NCBI GenBank assembly: GCA_017308595.1 | Contig: JAFKER010000006.1 | Location: forward strand, 434,001 to 498,000 | From: Afipia sp. | GTDB taxonomy: Bacteria > Pseudomonadota > Alphaproteobacteria > Rhizobiales > Xanthobacteraceae | DNA: 64,000 nucleotides | Direction of reading: 5' to 3' | Shown: positions 37,804 to 46,399 of the stretch, piece after piece | Layout of the letters: each line of letters begins with the position of its first letter | How positions within the stretch are numbered: position 1 is the first letter of the stretch | Translations under genes and position numbers: made by a program | The notes under the pieces: model-generated | Told to the model about the DNA's origin: nothing | Seen by the model: the letters and a program-made list of their open reading frames with translations, nothing else | The model's database searches: none

Positions 37804-39012
37804 ATGAACGAGATTCTTTTCATAGTCGGCGATGTGCCAATCCGCATGAACGCCGCCCTGATCGCCTTCGGCGTACTGGCACTGATTCTGCTGCTGACCA
37901 TCGCCATCGTCATCGCGCGCTCCGGACGCAAGGGCGCGGAAGCCGCCATGGCGCAAGCCGTGCGCGCCGACGAGCTTGAAGAACGGCTCGCCGAGGTGCT
38001 GCAGGCACAGGCAGTCGCCGCAGGCCGCGTCGCGGAAATGGGACAGGCACTGGTCGGGCGCCAGGCCGAGATGTCGCGCGCCGTCAACGAGCGGCTGGAT
38101 TCAGTGACCCACAAGGTCGGCCAGTCGATGGAGCAGACCACGCGCAACACGATGGACAGCTTGCGTGTGCTGCACGAACGCCTCGGTATCATCGACAATG
38201 CGCACAAGAATCTCACCGACCTGACCTCGCAGGTAACGACGCTGCGCGATGTGCTCGCCAACAAGCAGTCGCGCGGCGCGTTCGGCCAGGCGCGCATGGA
38301 AGCCATCGTGCAGGACGGCATGCCGAAGGATTCCTATGCTTTCCAGCATACCCTGTCGAACAGGACGCGCCCGGACTGTGTGATTTTCCTGCCCGACCAG
38401 CGCCCGCTATGCGTCGATGCGAAATTCCCGCTGGAAGCATTTACCGCGCTTCGTGATGCGCGCAGCGATGAGGAGAAGAAAGCCGCGACGCAGCGGTTGC
38501 GTCAGGACGTGATGAAGCATGTCACCGACATCGCCGACAAATACCTGATTCCCGGCGAAACGCAGGACACGGCCTTGATGTTCGTGCCGTCCGAGTCGGT
38601 TTATGCAGAGATTCACGATGGTTTTGACGACGTGATCCAGAAGGCCTATCGCGCGCGGATCGTGCTGGTGTCGCCATCGCTGCTGATGCTGGCGATCCAG
38701 GTGATGCAACAAATCATGAAAGACGCGCGGATGCGCGACGCTGCCGACCTGATCCGCACAGAAGTCATGCATATGTCGGATGATCTCGGCCGATTGCGTG
38801 AACGCGTGCTCAAGCTGCAGAAGGATTTCGGCAGCGTGAACGAGGACGTGCGCCAGATCCTGATCTCGGCGGACAAGATCGAGAAGCGCGCAGGCCGCAT
38901 TGAAGAACTGGACTTCAGCAAGGACAACGAGCCTGCCGAGACAACACGCGTGGTTTCTTCCAGCGACCTGTTTCCGCCCCATCCCCTGCGCAAGCTGCAG
39001 GCGGGGGAGTAA
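37804..39012 (+). CDS. rmuC: DNA recombination protein RmuC
   Basis: A 402-residue protein: a membrane anchor at residues ~15-38, a long coiled coil (~45-135, rich in E, A, Q, R), then the RmuC nuclease-like domain (~150-345) with FLPDQRPLCVDAKFPLEAF and MFVPSESVYAEI. In E. coli it limits inverted-repeat rearrangements. The gene is divergent from def and is preceded by the CtrA-type box. Confidence 0.93.
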   Translation: MNEILFIVGDVPIRMNAALIAFGVLALILLLTIAIVIARSGRKGAEAAMAQAVRADELEERLAEVLQAQAVAAGRVAEMGQALVGRQAEMSRAVNERLDSVTHKVGQSMEQTTRNTMDSLRVLHERLGIIDNAHKNLTDLTSQVTTLRDVLANKQSRGAFGQARMEAIVQDGMPKDSYAFQHTLSNRTRPDCVIFLPDQRPLCVDAKFPLEAFTALRDARSDEEKKAATQRLRQDVMKHVTDIADKYLIPGETQDTALMFVPSESVYAEIHDGFDDVIQKAYRARIVLVSPSLLMLAIQVMQQIMKDARMRDAADLIRTEVMHMSDDLGRLRERVLKLQKDFGSVNEDVRQILISADKIEKRAGRIEELDFSKDNEPAETTRVVSSSDLFPPHPLRKLQAGE

Positions 39013-39076
39013 TTCCGCCGTGTTTGTTGCATATTCGTGGCAGGGGAAATCTGCCCGAATCTGCTAACACGCCTGT

Positions 39077-40453
39077 ATGACAGCACCCGATAACGCCGCA
39101 ACATCCCCTGCTCCCCGCGCCTCATCGCGATCGACCTGGCGCGAGGCCTTCGCGGTCTATCTGCAAAAGCGCGTGCTGATCGTGCTGTTCCTCGGCTTCT
39201 CGTCAGGGCTGCCGCTGGCGCTGTCCGGCTCGACGCTGCTGGTTTGGATGCGCGAGTCCGGCGTCGATCTCGGCACCATCGGCCTGTTCGCTCTGGTCGG
39301 CACGCCCTACACGCTGAAATTTCTCTGGGCGCCGCTGGTCGATGCCTTGCATGTCCCGGTACTTACAAAACTGTTGGGGCGGCGGCGCGGCTGGCTGGTG
39401 TTTGCACAACTGCTGTTGATTGCCGCAATCCTGCTGCTCGCCCTTACCGATCCGGCGAAATCGCCGTTCTACGTCGCCCTCGGTGCACTGCTGGTCGCAG
39501 CGGCATCGTCCACGCAGGACATCGTGGTCGATGCCTTCCGCGTCGAAAGCCTGCCCGAGAGCGAACAGGCCGCAGGCATGGCGTCCTATGTCGCAGCCTA
39601 TCGCGTCGGCATGCTGATCTCGACCGCAGGCGCGCTGTTTCTGGTCAGCGGTTTCGAAACCACGGGCCTGACCAAAGCCATCGCATGGATGTGGGGCTAT
39701 GTCGCCATGGCGGCGATGGTGCTGATCGGCATGATCGCGGCGCTCGTCGCCACCGAGCCCGAACAATCGCGCCGAGCCGAAGAAGCCACCTCCGGCGAGA
39801 GAGCGATCTCCCGCGTGATCCAGGCGGCTGTCGGCGCCTTCACCGAATTCCTCACCCGCAAGGACGTCTGGGCGGTGCTCGCCTTCGTGATCCTCTACAA
39901 ATTCACGGACTCATTCTCCGGCACCATGACCGCGCCGTTCGTGATCGACCTCGGCTTCACCCGCAACGACTACGCCGCCATCGTCAAGGGCGTCGGCCTC
40001 GCAGCTACACTGATCGGCGGCTTTGCAGGTGGATTTCTGGCGCGCGCGTGGTCACTGGAAGCATGCCTTTGGACCGGCGGCGTGCTGCAGGCGATTTCAA
40101 ATCTTGCCTTCGCGTGGCTGGCCTTTGTCGGTCACAATCAATGGGCGCTGGCGCTCGCCATCACGGTGGAGAATTTCACCGGCGCGATCGGCACCGTGAT
40201 TTTCGTCGCTTACCTCTCATCTCTCTGCCAGAGCCCGCTGCATACCGCGACACAGTACGCGCTGCTCACGGCCTTTGCAGCCATCGGCAGAACCTATCTT
40301 TCAGCCGGCGCGGGCTATGTCGCGCAGGCCACCGGCTGGCCGATGTTCTTCGTGCTGAGCGTGCTTGTCGCGATCCCGAGCCTGATCCTGCTGGCGTGGC
40401 TGCAGCGGCGGGGACATTTCAAAGCGCTCAGACGGCGCGAAGCCGAGGCGTAA
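39077..40453 (+). CDS. ampG: AmpG-like muropeptide MFS permease
   Basis: A 458-residue, 12-span transporter of the AmpG family, importing GlcNAc-anhydroMurNAc peptides for cell-wall recycling. Signature segments: FLGFSSGLPLALSGSTLLVWMRE, PYTLKFLWAPLVDAL, STQDIVVDAFRVESL and the late TAFAAIGRTYLSAGAGYV. A polar 20-residue head precedes the first helix. It stands alone after rmuC (64-base gap). Confidence 0.92.
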   Translation: MTAPDNAATSPAPRASSRSTWREAFAVYLQKRVLIVLFLGFSSGLPLALSGSTLLVWMRESGVDLGTIGLFALVGTPYTLKFLWAPLVDALHVPVLTKLLGRRRGWLVFAQLLLIAAILLLALTDPAKSPFYVALGALLVAAASSTQDIVVDAFRVESLPESEQAAGMASYVAAYRVGMLISTAGALFLVSGFETTGLTKAIAWMWGYVAMAAMVLIGMIAALVATEPEQSRRAEEATSGERAISRVIQAAVGAFTEFLTRKDVWAVLAFVILYKFTDSFSGTMTAPFVIDLGFTRNDYAAIVKGVGLAATLIGGFAGGFLARAWSLEACLWTGGVLQAISNLAFAWLAFVGHNQWALALAITVENFTGAIGTVIFVAYLSSLCQSPLHTATQYALLTAFAAIGRTYLSAGAGYVAQATGWPMFFVLSVLVAIPSLILLAWLQRRGHFKALRRREAEA

Positions 40454-40457
40454 TCGG

Positions 40458-41027
40458 TTACGCCGCTTTCTTCTTCGCAGCCTTCGACACCAGCGATGCA
40501 ATCGGCCCGATGGTCTTTCCGACCATCTTTCTATAGCCCGCCGCGTTGAAATGCTTGTCGCCGCCGCCAACGATGAGTGCAGGATTTTGATGATCCGCCA
40601 CGTTGTAGACCGGTGGACGGATCACATAACTCTCGATGCCCTTCGCCCGCAGGCGACTAACAATGCCCGCGACGTTGGCCTGAACCTCCGCCATGCTGAC
40701 GCCGCGGCGGATATCGTTGATGCCGATCCAGATCACCGCCACCCGCGTGCCGGATGGAACAGCCGAGTCCAACCGCCCCGCAAGACCTGCGCTGGTGTCG
40801 CCGTTGATGCCGCCATTGCTTACGCTGACATTCAGGCCTCGGGCATTCAGCGCGGCCTGAAGCTGGCTCGGATAATTCTCCGAAGTCGAGATGCCCTTGC
40901 CGTAAACGTTGCTATCGCCGATCACCGCGACCTGAACCTGTGCGAAAGCGGAATGAATCGGCGCCGAAGATAGAAAAAACAGAGCCGCAAAAGCGAAGGA
41001 AGTAAACAGATTTTTCTGCAATGACAT
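40458..41027 (-). CDS. Secreted SGNH/GDSL-family hydrolase
   Basis: A 189-residue protein with a signal peptide (MSLQKNLFTSFAFAALFFLS, cleavage near AFA-QVQ). SGNH blocks are present: VAVIGDSNVYGKG (Ser), the Gly block GGINGDTSAGL, GINDIRRG (Asn) and DKHFNAAGY (Asp-His). Block I reads GDSN rather than GDSL. It is likely a periplasmic esterase or lysophospholipase-type enzyme; the substrate is unknown. Start is ATG 41027. It ends five bases from the convergent ampG stop. Confidence 0.87.
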   Translation of the reverse strand: MSLQKNLFTSFAFAALFFLSSAPIHSAFAQVQVAVIGDSNVYGKGISTSENYPSQLQAALNARGLNVSVSNGGINGDTSAGLAGRLDSAVPSGTRVAVIWIGINDIRRGVSMAEVQANVAGIVSRLRAKGIESYVIRPPVYNVADHQNPALIVGGGDKHFNAAGYRKMVGKTIGPIASLVSKAAKKKAA

Positions 41028-41094
41028 GACCCGCTCCAAAACTGCTGTCTAAAACAATCAGACTAGGGCGGGTATCCAAACACCGTCAAGTATT

Positions 41095-41505
41095 TCAGTG
41101 CTTGGTGACAACGCTCCACTTGGTGACGATCGCATCGCTGAGTTGTCCCGCCACCTGCGCGCAGGACAGCTCATTGGCCTTCAGCGCGATGCTCTTGCCG
41201 ATATACGGCTTGAGGGCAGCAACCTCGGCATCGCCGTTGGTGACGATCTGGAACGTCTCGGGTCCGGTTTCCAGATTGCACATGCCTGACGGCGCAGGAA
41301 GCCGACGCGGTTCGCTGGTGAGTTGGTAGGTAATGACGCGTTTCCTCTTCGGGCCGGAACGCATCGCGGTCAGTTCGCCCGAAAGCACCTCACCCATCTT
41401 CAGCGGCTTTGCCTTCTGCTGCGCAAGAGCATCGGACGAGATCAGCACGGAGAGACATCCGGCAGCAAGCACTGCGGAGACATTCGCGAACAGACGGAGA
41501 AACAT
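41095..41505 (-). CDS. Hypothetical secreted protein
   Basis: A 136-residue protein with a clear signal peptide (LFANVSAVLAAGCLSVLISS, cleavage near ALA-QQ). The mature part starts basic (QQKAKPLKMGEVLSGELTAM) and has two cysteines (…SGMCNLETGPE and ELSCAQVAGQL) that could form a periplasmic disulfide. I do not recognise the family. It is a separate gene 68 bases upstream of the SGNH hydrolase on the same strand. Confidence 0.7.
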   Translation of the reverse strand: MFLRLFANVSAVLAAGCLSVLISSDALAQQKAKPLKMGEVLSGELTAMRSGPKRKRVITYQLTSEPRRLPAPSGMCNLETGPETFQIVTNGDAEVAALKPYIGKSIALKANELSCAQVAGQLSDAIVTKWSVVTKH

Positions 41506-41540
41506 CAGACTTCCATTTCGTGAATTCAGCTAAGCGTCAA

Positions 41541-42146
41541 TCAGAACAATGTGCGCTGCCGCATGGCGGCGGACAAGGTTCCTTCGTCGAGATAATCAAG
41601 CTCGCCGCCGACCGGCACACCATGCGCCAGCCGTGTGATCTTGACATTAGCATCCTGCAACAGGTCGGTAATGTAGTGTGCGGTGGTCTGACCATCCACA
41701 GTTGCGTTGAGTGCAAGAATGATTTCGGTGACGCGGGGATCAAGCGCCCGCTGCACCAACGCATCGATAGTCAGGTCCTGCGGACCAACACCATCGAGCG
41801 GCGACAACGTGGCACCGAGAACGTGATAGAAACCATTCGTAGCATGAGCGCGTTCAAGCGCCCACAAATCGGCGACATCCGCCACCACCACGATGATCGA
41901 GGGATCGCGCCGCGTGTCAGTGCAGACGGTGCAGGGGTTCTGCGTATCGATGTTACCGCAGGTATGACAAACCTGAATTTTTTCAATCGCCACCTGCAGC
42001 GCCGCAGACAGCGGCGTCATCAATGCCTCACGCTTCTTGATCAGATGCAGCGCGGCGCGCCGGGCCGAACGCGGGCCAAGCCCAGGCAACCGCGCCAGCA
42101 GCTGAATCAAGCGCTCGATCTCTGGACCTGCAACAGAAGCGACCAT
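41541..42146 (-). CDS. recR: Recombination mediator RecR
   Basis: A 201-residue RecF-pathway protein. Helix-hairpin-helix [15 protein letters not shown], the four-cysteine zinc site ([18 protein letters not shown]), then a Toprim domain with [13 protein letters not shown] and [11 protein letters not shown]. It acts with RecO/RecF to load RecA at gaps. It belongs to the usual dnaX-ybaB-recR set, but a palindromic repeat separates it from ybaB by 159 bases. Confidence 0.96.
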   Translation of the reverse strand: MVASVAGPEIERLIQLLARLPGLGPRSARRAALHLIKKREALMTPLSAALQVAIEKIQVCHTCGNIDTQNPCTVCTDTRRDPSIIVVVADVADLWALERAHATNGFYHVLGATLSPLDGVGPQDLTIDALVQRALDPRVTEIILALNATVDGQTTAHYITDLLQDANVKITRLAHGVPVGGELDYLDEGTLSAAMRQRTLF

Positions 42147-42181
42147 TCGAGAAAACTCTTAGAATCCAGCAATCTTTACAT

Positions 42182-42289
42182 CGTCATTGCGAGCCAACGA
42201 CCGGCTTCGCAGACTTGATGATAAACTCCGCGACGCAATACAGGGCGATAGAGCTGGATTGCTTCGTCGCCATCGCTCCCCGCCATGAC
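42182..42289. repeat. Diverged palindromic repeat between recR and ybaB
   Basis: CGTCATTGCGAG at the left and TGGATTGCTTCGTCGCCAT…CGCCATGAC at the right relate it to the element at 35290-35413. The inner symmetry is partly lost. It lies within an otherwise conserved dnaX-ybaB-recR transcription unit. Confidence 0.6.
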
Positions 42290-42305
42290 AATTGTCGATC
42301 AAGAA

Positions 42306-42626
42306 CTAGCCGAGCCCCAGTCCCGGAGGCAGGCCGAGTCCGCCGGTCAGAGCCTGCATCTTTTCCTGCATGGCCGCTTCGGCCTTGCGGCGCGCATCGC
42401 CATGAGCCGTCACCAGCAAATCCTCGAGAATTTCATGCTCGTCAGCCTTCATCAGCGATGGGTCGATCTTCACGGCCTTGACCTCACCCTTTGCGGTCAT
42501 GCGCACGCTCACAAGGCCGCCCCCGGACAGGCCTTCAACCTCGACGGTATCGAGTTCATCCTGCAGTGCCTTCATCTTCGACTGAAGTTGCGCCGCCTGT
42601 TTCATCATGCCGAGGAAATCAGCCAT
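42306..42626 (-). CDS. ybaB: YbaB/EbfC nucleoid-associated protein
   Basis: A 106-residue YbaB family protein ([20 protein letters not shown] opening, [21 protein letters not shown] core). The dimer binds DNA and helps organise the nucleoid. The Met/Gln-rich first helix and the C-terminal GLPPGLGLG are typical of the alphaproteobacterial form. It follows dnaX by 75 bases and is probably cotranscribed with it. Confidence 0.95.
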   Translation of the reverse strand: MADFLGMMKQAAQLQSKMKALQDELDTVEVEGLSGGGLVSVRMTAKGEVKAVKIDPSLMKADEHEILEDLLVTAHGDARRKAEAAMQEKMQALTGGLGLPPGLGLG

Positions 42627-42701
42627 GAACGGATCCTTTATCGTTGACGTCCGGACCCGATTTGGTCCGGCAACCGGTTCTCGTGTTTCGGAATTATGGT
42701 C

Positions 42702-44564
42702 CTAAAGATCGTCGTCATCTTCTTCCGCGGCGGCCACCGGCCCGGACTCATCCGCGCCTGAACCGGTATCCGGCACGATGCGCCGGACGTCGATCACCTG
42801 CGTGCCCGGAAATCTTGCGATCACCGCCTGCACGCGCGGATCGGCATGAACGCCGTCGGTGAGTTTTTCCTTCGCGGCCTGCGCCTGCGCGCGCAATGTC
42901 GGCTCGCCGGCCTCATTGGAAACGATCACGGTCCAGCGCCGGCCCGTCCATTGTTCGAGCTTGCGCGACAGATCGTTGACGACGGAGCGCGCGGCGCTGC
43001 GTTCAAGCGCGACTTCCAACTTGCCGTCTTCCATGCGGACCAGCCGCATGTCGGATTCGAGTGCGGACTTGAGCTGAATGTCACGCTTCTCGCTCGCGAG
43101 CGCCACAAGTTCTGCAAACGTGTTCAGCCGTCGCACCGGGGCGGCCTGAGCAAGTGCGGGCGCGCTCATCTGCGGGCGCGGCGATGTATCGAGCGCGGGC
43201 CGCGAACTGGATGCCACCGCGCGAACCTGGGATCCATCGTCGCCGCGAGTCTGAAGCATGGACGAAGGACCGCGCGGTGCGGTATTGCCCACCACATTGC
43301 CGCTGAGGGCAGGCGATCCGCCGCCACTGGCGTCGATCATCTTGATCGCTTCATCCGGCGTCGGCAGGTCGGCCACATAGGCGATCCGCACCAGCACCAT
43401 TTCGGCAGCCGCCTGCGGCCGTGTCGCGGCCTGCACCTCGGCAATCCCCTTGAGCAGCATCTGCCACATCCGCGACAGCACGCGCATGGAGAGTTTGGCC
43501 GCGAAATCGCGTCCGCGCGTGCGCTCGGTTTCACCCAGCGCCAGATTGTCCGCAGTGGCGGGCACGACCTTCACGCGGGTCACGAAATTCACGAACTCGG
43601 CGAGGTCGCTCAGCACCACCACCGGATCGGCGCCGGTGTCGTACTGATCGCGAAATTCCTTGAAAGCCGCAGCAATGTCGCCGCTCGCCAGCGCTTCGAA
43701 CAGGTCGATGACGCGGGTGCGATCCGCCAGCCCCATCATCTGCCGCACATCCTCGGCGCGCACCAGGCCCGCGGCATGGGCGATCGCCTGATCGAGCAGC
43801 GAGAGCGAATCGCGCACCGATCCTTCGGCGGCGCGCGCAATCATCCCCAAAGCCTCAGGCTCGGCCTGCACGCCTTCCTTGGCCAGAATGTTCGACAGAT
43901 GCGTCATCAGCACATCTGAATCGATCCGCCTGAGATCGAAACGCTGGCAGCGCGACAACACCGTCACCGGCACCTTGCGGATTTCAGTGGTCGCAAACAC
44001 AAACTTGGCATGCTCGGGCGGCTCTTCGAGAGTCTTGAGGAAGGCGTTGAAAGCCTTCTCCGAAAGCATGTGGACTTCGTCGATGATGTAGACCTTGTAG
44101 CGCGCACTCGACGGCGCATAGCGCACGCCGTCGGTGATCTGGCGCACGTCATCGATACCGGTATGGGATGCCGCATCCATTTCGAGAATATCGATATGGC
44201 GGCTTTCCATGATCGCCTGGCAATGCAGGCCCATCTTCGGCATGTGGATGGTCGGCCCCTTCACCGAGCCATCCGGCAATTCGTAATTCAGTGCGCGGGC
44301 AAGAATGCGCGCCGTCGTGGTCTTGCCGACACCGCGGACGCCTGTGAGAATCCAGGCCTGCGGAACACGTCCCGTCTCGAAGGAATTCGAGATAGTACGG
44401 ACCATGGCCTCCTGGCCGATCAGATCGTCGAAATTGGAAGGACGATACTTGCGTGCAAGAACGCGGTAATCGGCCCCTGAGGCCGGCGAAGCGGCAGGTT
44501 CTCCGCCGAGCGCAAAACCGGGCTGATCGTCCGAAGTCGCGCCGGCAATATCAGCATCGGTCAT
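42702..44564 (-). CDS. dnaX: DNA polymerase III subunit gamma/tau
   Basis: A 620-residue clamp-loader ATPase. Walker A GVRGVGKTTTARIL, Walker B YIIDEVHMLS, sensor SRCQRFDLRRI and a long tau-type C-terminus that contacts the polymerase. The zinc module normally between Walker A and B (Cys-rich) is degenerate: GPTIHMPKMGLHCQAI keeps one Cys. ATG 44564 is preferred to the adjacent TTG. SRP RNA lies 65 bases upstream on the same strand. Confidence 0.95.
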   Translation of the reverse strand: MTDADIAGATSDDQPGFALGGEPAASPASGADYRVLARKYRPSNFDDLIGQEAMVRTISNSFETGRVPQAWILTGVRGVGKTTTARILARALNYELPDGSVKGPTIHMPKMGLHCQAIMESRHIDILEMDAASHTGIDDVRQITDGVRYAPSSARYKVYIIDEVHMLSEKAFNAFLKTLEEPPEHAKFVFATTEIRKVPVTVLSRCQRFDLRRIDSDVLMTHLSNILAKEGVQAEPEALGMIARAAEGSVRDSLSLLDQAIAHAAGLVRAEDVRQMMGLADRTRVIDLFEALASGDIAAAFKEFRDQYDTGADPVVVLSDLAEFVNFVTRVKVVPATADNLALGETERTRGRDFAAKLSMRVLSRMWQMLLKGIAEVQAATRPQAAAEMVLVRIAYVADLPTPDEAIKMIDASGGGSPALSGNVVGNTAPRGPSSMLQTRGDDGSQVRAVASSSRPALDTSPRPQMSAPALAQAAPVRRLNTFAELVALASEKRDIQLKSALESDMRLVRMEDGKLEVALERSAARSVVNDLSRKLEQWTGRRWTVIVSNEAGEPTLRAQAQAAKEKLTDGVHADPRVQAVIARFPGTQVIDVRRIVPDTGSGADESGPVAAAEEDDDDL

Positions 44565-44630
44565 CAATCGATCCGCGATTGAGCACGCCGGGCGCGCGAT
44601 GCGCCGCTGCGGACGCAGAAAAAAGAGAGG

Positions 44631-44728
44631 TAGGAGACTGACGAGCGACCCGATCCGGACCTCGTTAGGGCTGCTTCCTTCCGGACCTGACCCGGTTGGC
44701 GAGTGGCTCGTCCACCGCCAATCTCCCG
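44631..44728 (-). ncRNA. ffs: Signal recognition particle RNA (4.5S-type)
   Basis: The minus strand contains the conserved domain IV apical segment GTCAGGTCCGGAAGGAAGCA with its GGAA tetraloop and asymmetric loop. The ends GGGAGA and TCTCCT can pair, giving a hairpin of about 98 bases, the short bacterial form. A T6 run follows (near 44622), consistent with termination. It binds Ffh to target membrane proteins. The remainder of the gap to 44933 shows no gene. Confidence 0.93.
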
Positions 44729-44933
44729 GTCCCTATTTGGGGCCAAAACCGGCGGAAAGCAAGCGCCGGGCGGCTGTTCACACGACCTTGTTTCGGCTTG
44801 CGAAATCGGCTGCCTTCAGGGCCACCCGGCCCGGTTGCGCAAAGACATGGAAGCTCCGCACATAACCGGGCATGACAAGTGTTGTTCACAGCCCTGCTCT
44901 CTGCAAAATTGCCGGAACCGTTTAGGAATCCAA

Positions 44934-45353
44934 ATGTCCGCCTCTGCCTGGTCGCTCCATTCAACCCTCGAAAAAGACACGATCAACATCGGCGACCTGC
45001 CGCTGTCGCGCGTGCTTGTCATCAAGGACGCCAACTACCCTTGGCTGCTGCTGGTTCCACGCCGCGCCGACACCATCGAACTTGTCGACCTGAACGAGGT
45101 CGAGCAGGCGCAGTTGATGACCGAAATCAACCGCGTCGCACACGCACTGAAGGACATCACCAAGCCTGACAAGCTGAACATTGCGGCGTTGGGCAATGTC
45201 GTCCCGCAATTGCATGTGCATATCATCGCACGCCGGACCTCCGACGCAGCATGGCCACGCCCTGTCTGGGGCGTCGTGCCGCCGCTGGCGCACGATCCGC
45301 AGGAAATCGAAACTTTTATCGCCGCGCTTCGCCGCAAAATCTGGCTGAGCTGA
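44934..45353 (+). CDS. HIT-domain protein
   Basis: A 139-residue HIT-family protein (nucleotide hydrolase or transferase fold). The triad reads QLHVHII: the first His of HxHxHxx is Gln, while the middle, nucleophilic His remains. Other family marks are PWLLLVPRR and VWGVVPPLAHDP. Substrate unknown; the family splits phosphoramidate, dinucleoside polyphosphate or adenylated compounds. ATG 44934 is used. Followed by nudC after 22 bases, so the two may act together on nucleotide conjugates. Confidence 0.85.
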   Translation: MSASAWSLHSTLEKDTINIGDLPLSRVLVIKDANYPWLLLVPRRADTIELVDLNEVEQAQLMTEINRVAHALKDITKPDKLNIAALGNVVPQLHVHIIARRTSDAAWPRPVWGVVPPLAHDPQEIETFIAALRRKIWLS

Positions 45354-45375
45354 TTTTTCAAAGAGCCCAAAATCA

Positions 45376-46317
45376 ATGACAACAACAGAAAATCCCTTTC
45401 CGCTCGGACAACCGGGGTTCGTAACTCATCCGATCGACCGTGCGGCGCATATCCGCACAGATGCCGACAAGCTCTTTGCACTCGAAGGCGACCGCAAGGC
45501 GCGGGCCTACGTGGTGCATCGCGATTCGTTGGTGATGACGCAGGGCGCGGACGGGCCTCGCGCGCTACTGACGCTGGACGAAGCGCGCAAGCTCGGCGCC
45601 AATCCCGGGACGATCTTTCTCGGCCTGCACGAAGGTGGGGCGATCTTCGGCATGGGTATCGCTGCGGCGGCCGCCGAAGACCTGATGGGGCGACCGGATG
45701 TCAGCGTCGAAAATCTGCGCGCCGTAGCGGCCAGCGGCGCGGTGCCCGCGCGTGAATTGTCCACCATTGCCATGGCGAAATCACTGGTCGGCTGGCACCA
45801 GCGCCATGGTTTCTGCGCCAATTGCGGAGTCCGCACCTCCATGGCCGATGGCGGCTGGAAACGCATTTGCCCGAGTTGCAAGACCGAGCATTTTCCGCGC
45901 ACCGATCCAGTCGTCATCATGCTGGTGACCGACGGTGACAGATGCCTGATGGGCCGCCAGTCGCAATTTCCACCGACGATGTGGTCGTGCCTTGCCGGTT
46001 TCGTCGAAGCTGCTGAAACCATCGAGCAGGCCGTGCAGCGCGAAATCCTCGAAGAAGCCGGCATTCACTGCACCGATGTGCGGTACTACATGACGCAGCC
46101 GTGGCCCTATCCGTCATCACTGATGATCGGCTGCATCGCACGCGCCACAACCAGCGAGATCACCGTCGACAGGACCGAGCTTGAAGACGCACGCTGGTTC
46201 ACCCGCGACGAGGCCGTGGCGATGCTCGCCCGGAATCATGCGGAAGGTCTGACAGGCCCACACCCGGTTGCCATCGCGCATCATCTTCTGGCGAACTGGA
46301 TTAAAGAGACGACTTGA
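45376..46317 (+). CDS. nudC: NAD(H) pyrophosphatase / NAD-RNA decapping enzyme NudC
   Basis: A 313-residue Nudix enzyme. Zinc ribbon: FCANCGVRT and RICPSCKTEHFPR. Nudix box: GFVEAAETIEQAVQREILEE, then AG. The family hallmark SQPWPFPxS reads TQPWPYPSS. It splits NADH to NMNH and AMP and can remove NAD caps from RNA. ATG 45376 follows the HIT gene closely; the HIT-nudC pairing suggests shared nucleotide turnover. Confidence 0.94.
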   Translation: MTTTENPFPLGQPGFVTHPIDRAAHIRTDADKLFALEGDRKARAYVVHRDSLVMTQGADGPRALLTLDEARKLGANPGTIFLGLHEGGAIFGMGIAAAAAEDLMGRPDVSVENLRAVAASGAVPARELSTIAMAKSLVGWHQRHGFCANCGVRTSMADGGWKRICPSCKTEHFPRTDPVVIMLVTDGDRCLMGRQSQFPPTMWSCLAGFVEAAETIEQAVQREILEEAGIHCTDVRYYMTQPWPYPSSLMIGCIARATTSEITVDRTELEDARWFTRDEAVAMLARNHAEGLTGPHPVAIAHHLLANWIKETT

Positions 46318-46399
46318 TGTCATTGACGGCTCCCTTGAAGGGGAACCGCATGACCTGTTGTTTATTGTCTCTGTCACGAGCATTTTCCGGCGAGGCGCA

